From assembly GCA_000981645.1 (NCBI GenBank), contig LAQC01000026.1, forward strand, positions 37,391 to 85,204: a DNA stretch of 47,814 nucleotides, written 5' to 3'. The notes beneath the pieces are model-generated. The model was given only the letters and a program-made list of their open reading frames with translations, had not been told where the DNA came from and searched no databases. Below, piece after piece: positions 8,701 to 16,600 of this stretch. A program made the translations under genes and the position numbers. Source of the DNA: Cryomorphaceae bacterium ASP10-05a (GTDB taxonomy: Bacteria > Bacteroidota > Bacteroidia > Flavobacteriales_D > Sanyastnellaceae). Position 1 is the first letter of the stretch; each line of letters opens with the position of its first letter.

Positions 8701-9439
8701 TAAACACAAGCTCTGGGTCTATGACCAATTCCTTAGAGTTATCATAACTTTCAGGAAATTCATAGGTTATCTCATTCTTACTCTTCACATACTTACTCGC
8801 GATGAAGATATTGTCCTTTCCTTCTTTCTGGAATGAAATCGGCTTGAGTTCATTCATCATTCCTGCATTCGTCTTGACTTCTACTTTTCCATCTCTTAGT
8901 TTAATTCCACCGGTATAGTTATAGACTTGAGAAATTAAAGACGGGTCTACCCCAGGAGAGATGTAGTATTCGAATTTTAGTAGAAAATCATTTGCGTAGA
9001 CTCTCAGATCTATTCCCTCATATAAATTTAGATAGGTGATCTCTGCAAAAGATTTACATCCAGAGCCCCACTTATTCGGATCGTTTCCTTTGAAATAACT
9101 GGTAACTCCGGGGAGGAGGTTCGCACCATTTATCTCTTCTGTGCTACTGCCATCAAACATGACTTCATAAGCATGACTTCTCATACTATAATCTCTATCA
9201 GATGGCGGAGCTGCGTGGTATCTCGCTATTCTACTTAAGTCTTCAGCGTTTCTTAGTAAATAGGTGAATCTATCTTTTTCAAAAAAGATGGTACCGTTTT
9301 CTAGATCTGCAGTAAACAGAACTTTATCTGGATGCTGTCCTTTATTCTCAATAAACTTATAGTAACTGTTTTGGGTAAAGGAAAGCGTAGCAATGCAGCT
9401 AAAAACTATAGCAATGGAGATTTTAAGGGCATGGAGCAT
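5726..9439 (-). CDS. Giant secreted protein: DUF7948-like N-terminus, SBBP-type propeller, PKD and type B T9SS CTD (CHU_C)
   Basis: This 1237-residue protein has a signal peptide (about 1-22). A module beginning FIENKGQHPDKVLFTADLEN (about 27-250) resembles the DUF7948 region, and roughly residues 245-690 hold repeated YLGGTGNE / YIGGADND / YVGGTSND blades like SBBP beta-propeller repeats. A PKD domain (about 745-825, YTWDFGDGS and THTYLLPGTYEITL) is followed by several Ig-like segments and the CHU_C type B sorting domain (about 1145-1237). The last includes FLPNAFSPNADNENDV, IFNRWGQKVFET and GNVTLVR. It should be exported by T9SS and sit on the surface as an adhesin-like protein. It is coupled to the downstream PorP/SprF-like gene. 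A -7 element lies 5 nt before its ATG. Confidence 0.88.
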   Translation of the reverse strand: MLHALKISIAIVFSCIATLSFTQNSYYKFIENKGQHPDKVLFTADLENGTIFFEKDRFTYLLRNAEDLSRIARYHAAPPSDRDYSMRSHAYEVMFDGSSTEEINGANLLPGVTSYFKGNDPNKWGSGCKSFAEITYLNLYEGIDLRVYANDFLLKFEYYISPGVDPSLISQVYNYTGGIKLRDGKVEVKTNAGMMNELKPISFQKEGKDNIFIASKYVKSKNEITYEFPESYDNSKELVIDPELVFSTYSGSFTDNFGYTATFDDDGFLYSGSSAFGSDYPVTLGSFEENWSAGVVDIALSKVDTTGTFLIWSAYLGGTGNELPHSIMVNENDELYVLGSASSNDFPTSLDAYSSVFGGGSFIGLGTLGLNYDTGSDIILARISADGSDLLGSTYIGGADNDGLNFGSELKYNYADEIRGEIQLDEDGNVFVVSSTYSTDFPVSLNAAQPTNSGGQEAVAFMMSPDLSNLEWSTYVGGTSNDAGYSLTFDSNSNVIICGGTQSVDFPLSFSAIQGAIGGDVDGFFTRITNAGQTIDYSSYYGSSDYDQLYFIETDASDNVYVFGQTEHTQADFILNADYNTIGGGQVITKFDSGMENIVWSTAFGTGGGQPNISPTSFLVDVCDRIYLSGWGGPTGNTGLGVIGMDVTPDAYKDVATNGDFYLMVLLDDASDIFYGSFFGGNQSDEHVDGGTSRFSRKGQIYQAVCAGCGSNDDFPIVPDPGAVSETNNSLNCNLGVFKFDIEIPTTIADFNVPNQICVNQPFTVNNQSIFSQDYTWDFGDGSELQFGSNPTHTYLLPGTYEITLSVSSAETCNGTDQITETVTIEENSVTTSESILLCSGDSAILGIEEEDPDYQYTWSPVTYLTNPAMANPTATPLNDIAYILSIQRGACIDTLFQTIELEDLEIAVSEDLLLCDGGEAIVELITANNLEVTWSSSPAFADMLNDSPTDYTINPIVTESTTFYVLAEGELCSETAEVQVAVFTDYVELEGDLNICAGDTINVSVVQPLDGLTYTWTPAPSIILGQGTSEVLVTTDEGIVITVEASSPDCEAEDSITIGVINDTGDAFIVTATPPTIISGQESQLTVSITGLEYTWQPSETLNNSGIQNPIATPLETTTYLVTAGTGDCVRSGAVTVTVVDFICGEPLIFLPNAFSPNADNENDVLYVYGQNLTEVHLAIFNRWGQKVFETYDQSIGWDGIYNGEMSSPAVFDYYLEVTCEGGVDYFEKGNVTLVR

Positions 9440-9444
9440 AAACC

Positions 9445-9452
9445 CAAAGTTA
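9445..9452 (-). promoter_or_regulatory. TAnnTTTG -7 element for the CHU_C-PorP/SprF operon
   Basis: On the minus strand TAACTTTG matches the consensus exactly and ends 5 nt before the ATG at 9439, predicting a leaderless or nearly leaderless message. It lies between the stop of the upstream lolD-like gene (9460) and the start, giving the pair its own promoter. Confidence 0.55.
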
Positions 9453-9459
9453 AGGTTTA

Positions 9460-10113
9460 TTATTCGGTCATTCGTCCATCAGCCATAGTTAACATTCTAT
9501 CTGCTTGACGAGCTAACTCTAAGTTATGAGTAACGATTACAAACGTTTGACCTAGCTTATCTCGTAATTCAAAGAAAAGGTCATGCAATTCTTTGGCATT
9601 TTTAGAATCTAAGTTTCCACTTGGCTCATCTGCTAGAATCACATCTGGGGAATTTATTAGACTTCTAGCTACTGCTACTCTCTGCTGCTCTCCACCAGAA
9701 AGCTCCGCTGGTTTATGAGAAGCACGGTCTTTCAACCCTAAAGTATCTAAGAGCTCTAAGGCTTTGATTTTAGATTCAGCCATACTCTTACCTCCTATTA
9801 AAGCCGGCATACATACATTTTCTATAGCTGTAAATTCAGGAAGAAGCTGGTGAAACTGAAATATAAACCCAATATGCTCATTTCTAAATCTGGCCAGTGC
9901 CTTAGAAGATAAATTAGCTATGTTTTTACCATTAAACAATAATTCACCCGAGTTTGGAGAGTCTAATGTTCCTAATATTTGGAGTAATGTAGTTTTCCCT
10001 GCGCCAGAAGCGCCCACTATAGAGACGATCTCTCCTTTAGAGATTTCTAAATCTACACCTTTCAGTACCTCTAGGCTTCCGTAGGATTTTTTTAAATTTT
10101 TAGTCGTAATCAT
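9460..10113 (-). CDS. ABC transporter ATP-binding protein, LolD/MacB type
   Basis: From ATG 10113 this is a 217-residue ATPase. It has Walker A GASGAGKT (about 34-41), a Q-loop region [16 protein letters not shown], signature LSGGEQQR, Walker [13 protein letters not shown] and the switch His in VIVTHN. The [12 protein letters not shown] stretch and size are typical of LolD, which powers LolCE extraction of lipoproteins from the inner membrane, but no permease is adjacent, so MacB- or FtsE-like roles remain possible. A longer start at 10146 would add [11 protein letters not shown]; the ATG at 10113 fits the family N-terminus ([12 protein letters not shown]) better. It overlaps the end of the upstream CPBP gene by 14 nt. 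Confidence 0.88.
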   Translation of the reverse strand: MITTKNLKKSYGSLEVLKGVDLEISKGEIVSIVGASGAGKTTLLQILGTLDSPNSGELLFNGKNIANLSSKALARFRNEHIGFIFQFHQLLPEFTAIENVCMPALIGGKSMAESKIKALELLDTLGLKDRASHKPAELSGGEQQRVAVARSLINSPDVILADEPSGNLDSKNAKELHDLFFELRDKLGQTFVIVTHNLELARQADRMLTMADGRMTE

Positions 10114-10690
10114 GTTCAATAGATTCAAAGGTAATTTTTTTATCATCCAATTTCAGTTGAGCTAGCAAGTAAACATCTACAGCTGCATGCGCTGTTATGG
10201 CCGAAAGCATTCCTAATTCTTCTGCCATATATCCGAATCCCGCCGAGGCCACTACCATAAAAAGACCATAGACTGAGATTTTCCAATCTTTCGGATTTAA
10301 ATACCCATGAACAGCTACGAATATTAAAGCGGCTATCCAAACTCCAACTAGACATTGCAAAGCATAACGGAATAGAATTTCTTCTCCTATACCTGCACAA
10401 ATGGAGATAAAGAATACGTCAACCCATGTTAAACTAAAACTAGACAATAAGTTACGGTACTTATTCCTGACAGAACTCATGAAATTTCTTTCTGTAACCC
10501 AGGAAGCTATGACTGCTACAAGCACTCCGTAAAATACTCCTACAGCTAATTGAACCAAAAAATTGTCAGGTGTGAACCAGTCTAATAAAGGAAACTCTAA
10601 TGAAAAAACCCATGCTATAACAAAAGCCACTAATGGCATACCTACGAGAGTAGCTAAGCCCAAAAGACGGATTCTGTTCTGTGTTTTCAT
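10100..10690 (-). CDS. CPBP-family intramembrane glutamic endopeptidase
   Basis: This 196-residue polytopic membrane protein has the three CPBP (ABI) motifs: EExxxR in GIGEEILFR (E103, E104, R108), FxxxH in FVAVH (H128) and HxxxD in HAAVD (H168, D172). These residues form the active site in Rce1-like intramembrane proteases. About six helices are predicted. The substrate is unknown; bacterial members act in protein processing or self-immunity. It overlaps the lolD-like gene by 14 nt and is probably co-transcribed with it. A near-consensus -7 element (TACCTTCG, 10702-10695) ends 4 nt before the ATG. Confidence 0.85.
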   Translation of the reverse strand: MKTQNRIRLLGLATLVGMPLVAFVIAWVFSLEFPLLDWFTPDNFLVQLAVGVFYGVLVAVIASWVTERNFMSSVRNKYRNLLSSFSLTWVDVFFISICAGIGEEILFRYALQCLVGVWIAALIFVAVHGYLNPKDWKISVYGLFMVVASAGFGYMAEELGMLSAITAHAAVDVYLLAQLKLDDKKITFESIEHDYD

Positions 10691-10883
10691 GAGGACGAAG
10701 GTAAGTTAATTGAAGGCAATCAAAAGGTTAAATCCTTGGAGGCAGTTCCTTGTTTCGAGCACTGGAACCAACTCTGTTTAGACCCGAAATCATAGTTAAT
10801 ATTACTGATCCCACTGGTATTTATAAGCAGCTTTGAATACTCCAACATCTGCTAGAGGTTCAATAACAACTATCTTTACCCTC

Positions 10884-11570
10884 ATGAAAAATCTATTAAT
10901 ACTCGCTAGTTTATGCTTCGGCATTTTTACTGCTGGATTTTCTCAAGGAAATTGCACTGATGAAGATTTAGATTATCTAGGGAATAACCTAGATGCCGTT
11001 ATCCAAACAGCTCAGGATTGTGGCTTAGACTGTCTTTTTGATTCAGACTTGAACGGATGTGTTACTTCTTGTATCATAGAAAACTCGGAACTGACTCCTT
11101 CTTGTTCTGCCTGTTTCGGAGAGCAGGTGAGCTGTTTGGTAGATAACTGCCTTACTCAATGCCCTCCATTTGGGACTGAGGCTTCATGCCAAGTTTGCTT
11201 AGTAGAATTCTGTATAGATGATTTTAATGTTTGTGCTGGAATAGTCGATAATGATCTGGATGGAGTAGAAAATATATTTGACTGTGATGACACGAACAGC
11301 TCCATATACCCAGATGCTCCTGGAACATTTGAGGGCATAGATAACAACTGTGATGGTAACATAACGGGAGATGAACTAATCATAGAGGCTGGACCGTGTG
11401 AAGGAGATTTGGATGGTGATCTAACTATATCAGTTTTCGATCTAGGAATCTTACTTGGAGACTTTGGATGCTCCAATGGTAATTGTTTGGCTGACATTAC
11501 AGGAGATGGTTTCACTAATATAAATGACATTTCGATTTTCCTAGCCGCTTTCGGAGCAGACTGTGAGTAA
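10884..11570 (+). CDS. Secreted Cys-rich protein with MopE-type metal-binding motif and dockerin-like C-terminus
   Basis: The ATG at 10884 gives 228 residues starting with a good signal peptide (MKNLLILASLCFGIFTAGFS); an upstream in-frame start would place 17 extra residues before it. The mature part has a Cys-rich region (about 25-125, with repeated CxxC and CxxxC spacings) and a MopE-like motif (FDCDDTNSSIYPDAPGTFEG, then IDNNCDGNI), a signature of putative copper- or calcium-binding surface proteins. It ends with two EF-hand-like loops (DLDGDLTISVFD and DITGDGFTNIND) resembling a type I dockerin. There is no recognisable T9SS CTD. A near-consensus -7 element (TATCTTTA, 10871-10878) lies 5 nt upstream. 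Metal identity and partner are unknown. Confidence 0.75.
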   Translation: MKNLLILASLCFGIFTAGFSQGNCTDEDLDYLGNNLDAVIQTAQDCGLDCLFDSDLNGCVTSCIIENSELTPSCSACFGEQVSCLVDNCLTQCPPFGTEASCQVCLVEFCIDDFNVCAGIVDNDLDGVENIFDCDDTNSSIYPDAPGTFEGIDNNCDGNITGDELIIEAGPCEGDLDGDLTISVFDLGILLGDFGCSNGNCLADITGDGFTNINDISIFLAAFGADCE

Positions 11571-11573
11571 AAC

Positions 11574-12209
11574 ATGAGAGAAGATTTAATAGAAGATTAC
11601 GTGCAGGCTAGTGCGAATGATATTCCTTCATATCTAATAGAATTAGAAAAGGAAACATTTCGAAAAGCGCTAAAACCCAAAATGATTTCGGGAAGAGTAC
11701 AAGGCAGATTGCTTTCTTTTATCAGCAAGTTAAAAAGGCCAAAAAGCATCCTAGAATTAGGCACTTTTACTGGTTATAGCGCGCTCTGTTTAGCTGAAGG
11801 GTTGCAAGAGAAAGGGTCTCTTATAAGTCTAGAGGTAAATGATGAACTGGAAACATTTCATGAGAAATTTATAGGCTCTTCACCTTATTCAACTCAAATA
11901 AATATTAAGTACGGGGATGCAGCTGAATCTATGAAAGAATTGGATTCTGAAAGCTTTGATTTGATCTTCATAGACGCGAATAAAAAGATGTATCCTACTT
12001 ATTTGGAATTATGTACTAGAGTGTTAAAATCAGGTGGCTTACTGCTAGCCGATAATGTGCTCTGGTGGGACAAAGTAGTAAATGAAGATGCTAAAGACCC
12101 AGAAACAGTAGCTCTTAGAGAGTTCAATAGATTGATTCATGAAAGTGATTTGTACTCCAGCTTCATCTTGCCGCTGAGAGACGGCATAACTATAGCGCAA
12201 AAAAAATGA
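11574..12209 (+). CDS. SAM-dependent O-methyltransferase, class I (catechol/caffeoyl-CoA OMT-like)
   Basis: This 211-residue protein is close to the family norm. The SAM-binding motif is ILELGTFTGYSALCLAEGL (about 61-79); the metal and catalytic loop is FDLIFIDANKKMYPTYLEL, with the Asp ligand, and GGLLLADNVLWWDKVV follows. This is the arrangement of Mg2+-dependent O-methyltransferases of family PF01596. The acceptor is unknown. It begins 3 nt after the stop of the MopE-like gene, so the two are probably co-transcribed. Its TGA stop lies inside the stem of the terminator shared with sucC. Confidence 0.9.
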   Translation: MREDLIEDYVQASANDIPSYLIELEKETFRKALKPKMISGRVQGRLLSFISKLKRPKSILELGTFTGYSALCLAEGLQEKGSLISLEVNDELETFHEKFIGSSPYSTQINIKYGDAAESMKELDSESFDLIFIDANKKMYPTYLELCTRVLKSGGLLLADNVLWWDKVVNEDAKDPETVALREFNRLIHESDLYSSFILPLRDGITIAQKK

Positions 12210-12231
12210 GGCTAATGGAATTAGCCTCATT
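12205..12231. terminator. Bidirectional intrinsic terminator between O-methyltransferase and sucC
   Basis: A perfect 12-bp stem, AATGAGGCTAAT (12205-12216) with ATTAGCCTCATT (12220-12231) and loop GGA, is preceded by an A-run (T-run for the minus strand). It serves sucC best. The O-methyltransferase stop codon (12207-12209) is embedded in it. Confidence 0.8.
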
Positions 12232-12254
12232 CTCTTCTATAATTAGTCTTTTGT

Positions 12255-13466
12255 TTATGCTACTACAGCTTTAACTGCATCAGCAGCTTCTTGAAGTAAT
12301 ACTACTGAAGTAACTTCTAATCCACTAGCGTCTATAAGCGCTTTAGCTTCTACAGCATTCGTTCCTTGTAATCTAACAATCAGTGGCACTGGAATAGAAC
12401 CCATGTTCTTGTAAGCATCTACTATTCCCTGCGCTACTCTATCACATCTAACTATTCCTCCGAATATATTCACTAGAATAGCCTTTACAGAAGGATCTTT
12501 AAGAATGATTTTAAATGCAGTTTCTACTCTTTCTGCATCTGCCGTACCACCTACATCTAAAAAGTTAGCAGGCTCTCCTCCACTTAGTTTGATAATATCC
12601 ATAGTAGCCATGGCTAATCCTGCTCCGTTAACCATACAACCTACGTTTCCGTCAAGTTTTACATAGTTTAGTCCAGCTTCATCTGCCTCTACTTCTATAG
12701 GATCTTCTTCTGACTTATCTCTTAGCTCTAAATAAGGCTTGTGTCTAAATAATCCGTTAGCATCTAAAGTAACTTTAGCATCTACCGCTATAATTTTAGC
12801 ATCAGATGTTTTTAATACTGGATTAATCTCAAACATACTAGAATCACTACCTACGTATGCGTTATAAAGAGAATTCACGAACTTACACATGTTCTTAAAG
12901 GCATCACCTGAAAGACCTAGATTGAACGCTATCTTTCTCATCTGAAACCCCTGTAAACCTACTTTAGGATCTATTTCTTCTTTATGAATAAGATGTGGAG
13001 TGTCGTGAGCTACAGTTTCTATGTCCATTCCACCTTCCGTAGAATACATAATCGTATTTCTTCCCGTAGTTCTGTCTAATAAAACACTCATATAATACTC
13101 CTCTGGCTCAGTATCTCCAGGGTAATACACATCCTCAGCGATTAGAACTTTATTTACCTTTTTTCCATCATCTCCTGTCTGAAGAGTTATGAGCGTATTT
13201 CCTAAAATTCCTTTAACTACCTCTTCTACTTTGTCTAAACCTTTAGCCAAAACTACTCCATGAGAACCAGTTTCTATACAAGCTCCTTTCCCTCTACCCC
13301 CAGCGTGAATCTGTGCTTTGACCACAAACCACTCAGTACCGGTCTCTGAACTTAATTCTTTAGCTGCATTTTCAGCGTCTTCTAATCTATCTACAACTTT
13401 CCCTCTTTGTATCGCTACTCCGAAGCTTTCTAATATAGATTTACCTTGATACTCGTGAATGTTCAT
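12255..13466 (-). CDS. sucC: Succinyl-CoA synthetase (ADP-forming) beta subunit
   Basis: From ATG 13466 the protein is 403 residues beginning MNIHEYQGKSILESFGV, the normal SucC start; a 12-residue longer reading from 13502 would run through the promoter and is unlikely. It has an ATP-grasp domain (VVKAQIHAGGRGKG; MFEINPV and VDAKVTLDANG for Mg2+/nucleotide) and a C-terminal CoA-ligase domain (NGAGLAMATMDIIKLSGG, FLDVGGTA, VNIFGGIVRCD). With SucD it makes the TCA-cycle enzyme forming succinate and ATP/GTP. sucD is not adjacent. The gene has its own promoter and terminator. Confidence 0.96.
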   Translation of the reverse strand: MNIHEYQGKSILESFGVAIQRGKVVDRLEDAENAAKELSSETGTEWFVVKAQIHAGGRGKGACIETGSHGVVLAKGLDKVEEVVKGILGNTLITLQTGDDGKKVNKVLIAEDVYYPGDTEPEEYYMSVLLDRTTGRNTIMYSTEGGMDIETVAHDTPHLIHKEEIDPKVGLQGFQMRKIAFNLGLSGDAFKNMCKFVNSLYNAYVGSDSSMFEINPVLKTSDAKIIAVDAKVTLDANGLFRHKPYLELRDKSEEDPIEVEADEAGLNYVKLDGNVGCMVNGAGLAMATMDIIKLSGGEPANFLDVGGTADAERVETAFKIILKDPSVKAILVNIFGGIVRCDRVAQGIVDAYKNMGSIPVPLIVRLQGTNAVEAKALIDASGLEVTSVVLLQEAADAVKAVVA

Positions 13467-13485
13467 GTCTTTATTTTTAGAACGG

Positions 13486-13516
13486 CAAATGTAGAAAGAC
13501 AAAGACGGTTCACAAA
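13486..13516 (-). promoter_or_regulatory. sucC promoter (TTTG-N19-TACATTTG)
   Basis: On the minus strand TTTG at 13516-13513, a 19-nt spacer and TACATTTG at 13493-13486 form a full match to the Bacteroidota -33/-7 consensus. The sucC ATG follows 19 nt later, after an A-rich leader. Confidence 0.75.
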
Positions 13517-13659
13517 GAAGTTTCCATACCGATTAAGGCATTTAATTAACAACCTGCAATAGTTACTCATAAAAGCAAGTAAGCTCACGAGTCAAGTTAA
13601 TAAATCCTGCACCTCTGAGATATAATCTGCCTCATTAACTAGGACGAAATGTCCTGTAT

Positions 13660-16600
13660 TTATCGAACTACCGTAACGTGGCCTTGGATTTCTATTCTAT
13701 TCGTAGTACTGCGGCTGTATGTTTCAATGACATAATTATACAAGCCTGCCTCTACGTAATAATCTCCATTCATGTGACTTCCATCCCATGGAGTATTTAG
13801 ATTATAAGATTCAAATACCGTTTCACCCCAACGGTTAAATATTTTTAGTCTGAATCTATTTTCATCGATATCTGTGCCTTTTACAGATAACACATCATTT
13901 ATTCCATCAGAATTAGGGGTGAAAGCCGTAGGAACGAATACATTTAACAGGTCATTTATAGTCACATTATTAACCAAAGTAGCTTCACATCCATTAAAGT
14001 CTATAACATACAAACTAACGGGATAGACTCCTCCTTGAGTTTTAGGGAATTCGAAGGTAGGATTGACTTCAGTGCTTGTCCCTAAAACGTTTAAAGTATC
14101 AAAAATCCACATTTGCTCTACTATGATTCCTTCCGTTAGATTTATAAACTCTATTACTGTCTCTGGAATGGTAGAGACATAAGGGTCATGACTAAATTCA
14201 GGATTAGGAGAAGGATAAACTTGCATATAATTACTAAAAACCTGTGGATAAAAACACCCAAACGCAGACTCTAATGTTAATTTAACATCATACAAACCAG
14301 CCTCTTCATAAGTATGCTCCACTAATGAAGCACCTGAATAACTCGCATCACCCACATCCCAAAAGCTATTTACATAGTCGGCTTGACTAGATTGGTTTTC
14401 AAAAGTCACTGCATGTGGAACACATCCATAAGTAGAGCTTGAAAAGAGGCTAACAGTAGGAGTTTCTTCCACTTCTACCAGAATACATTCTGTTAGAGCT
14501 GGCGTTTCACACCCATCTGTAAACGTGACACAATACTCGGTAGTGGAGCTTGGTGAGATTAAAACTTCATCTAAACTAGAAAATTGATTTCCGCTCACAG
14601 CCCATGAAAAATTATTCCCTCCAAATCCTCCGTTTGGATTTATGGTTTCTAAAACTATAGGTGAATCCTGGCAGATAAAAGTATCATCACTTACCATAAT
14701 AGATAGTGGGTCATAGACAGAAACTGCTACATCTTCTATCGGACTTAAGCAGCCATCTGTAGTGGCAGCAAAAACCTGATAAATCTCATTATACAAAGGC
14801 TGTACAGACTGAGAACCTGTCCCTAAATCTATCCATGTGTAGCTATAATTGTTATTAAGATCAGTAGTACTCCAGCTGTCCAATAAAGCTGTTCCTCCTA
14901 TACAAATGGTAGTATCCATAACAGCTTCTAGAGCTATTAATGGTGGCTCTAAGATGTCTATAGTGAAGTTTGTAATACATAATCCGGCATCTTCTATTCC
15001 TATTTCATACGAACCAGCGGCTAGTCCTGTAAATGTTGTTTGGTTGTCAGCTATTTGTACCACAGGAACGCCATCTAACAAGGTGATAGTCCATGGCCCT
15101 CCTTCTGAGCTGCTAATCATGCTAATACTGAAGGTCCCATCTGAAGAAGCGTTGCAAAGCGCATCTGTAGTCTCAGAAGTATAATCAAATTCACAACAAA
15201 TAGGATCTCCTTGCGGTATAACACTAATATCTAGCTGAGCGCTATTTGTACACCCTGCATTGGTGACTGTATAAGTGAATACATCGCTAGCATCGGTAAC
15301 CGTATTAAATGCACCAACAACTACATTTCCGTCTCCATCAACCCATTCTCCAGTAGAAACTGGATTTCCTCCCAGCACATCTATTAAATCGAAAAAGCCG
15401 TAATTATAACACAATACTAATGTAGAATCGGTCCCTGGATCTCCAGCTGGGTCTACAGATACTGTAACCACATCTGTAGTAAGGCATCCCTCAAATCCCA
15501 TTGGATAAACCGAAAGTGTAAATTCAGTAGTCTGACTTACATCTACTGTAGGGCTTGGAGAAAAAGGATTACTTAATCCTTCTGCCGGTGACCATTCGTA
15601 CTGTAACTGAGCAGGACCAGTGCAGACTACAGCTTCTTGAAAAATAATCCCTTCTAAAGGAGATTCATCACTTTCGAATATCACCGCACCTGAATCATCT
15701 AATACTGTGACCAAATTTCCACCACCTTCTCCCCAAGTAGAAAACACATATTCTAATGTCAATTCACTTCCAGAAGGAACGGCTATATCAAACGATTCAG
15801 ACACTCCGAAAGCAATTAGCGTTTGGTTTACCACTCCATCGAAAGAAACGATCACTTCTGAGCTGTTAAATCCGAATCCTCCGTTATTTGAGAGCACAAA
15901 GGTGAATTCACATGGCTCTGGTTCAAAGTCGTTACTAACTACTTGTGAACTCATATCCAATGGATCGTTACATATAAGCAAATCCAAACCAGCATCGATA
16001 ACAGGACCATTGACTACTTCAATATTTACAATAGTATCAGTAACACATCCAAAAGTATTTATAGCAGTAAACTCATACTCATATGAACCTAATGCAGGTG
16101 GAGTAAATTCCACGTAATTTGCGTCATCTGATGTGAAAATTATAAAATCTCCTGTAATAAAAGTACTGTCTGCAGATAATCCAACTTCAGGTGTAAACGT
16201 AGTAACACCAGGAAAGAGCTCTGGATTTAAAGATATTCCCCATTCAAATATATTCCCATCATCTGCACCTAGATTATCCACAATGGTCATAGTCCACTGT
16301 CCATTTAGAGGGCATCCCTCCAAATCGCATAGGTCACCTGTAGTCTCATAATTCCCCGATGGTAATGGGGCACCTCCTATGGCATTATCTCCAAAAGTAC
16401 CGTTAGAAGCATCTGGGGTCCAAGCATAATCATAACCAACACCAGGTGTGAAATCACCTCCAATATCAATAGGCTCCCCTAGATATCCTCCACCACCTCC
16501 ATTTGGATAATCCAGTAAAATAACCTCTGTTCCATCAGGACAGGTAATAGTAATATCCAAATCACCGATGTAACTATGTTCCATATTTACATCTATACTG

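Noticed and set aside
13642-13655. AGGAC...GTCCT hairpin before the end of the 1309-residue gene
   Set aside because: 5-bp stem only and no T-run.
15707-16351. Two plus-strand ORFs (136 and 72 codons)
   Set aside because: Antisense to a well-supported giant CHU_C gene; Ser/Pro/Lys-rich translation typical of a shadow frame.
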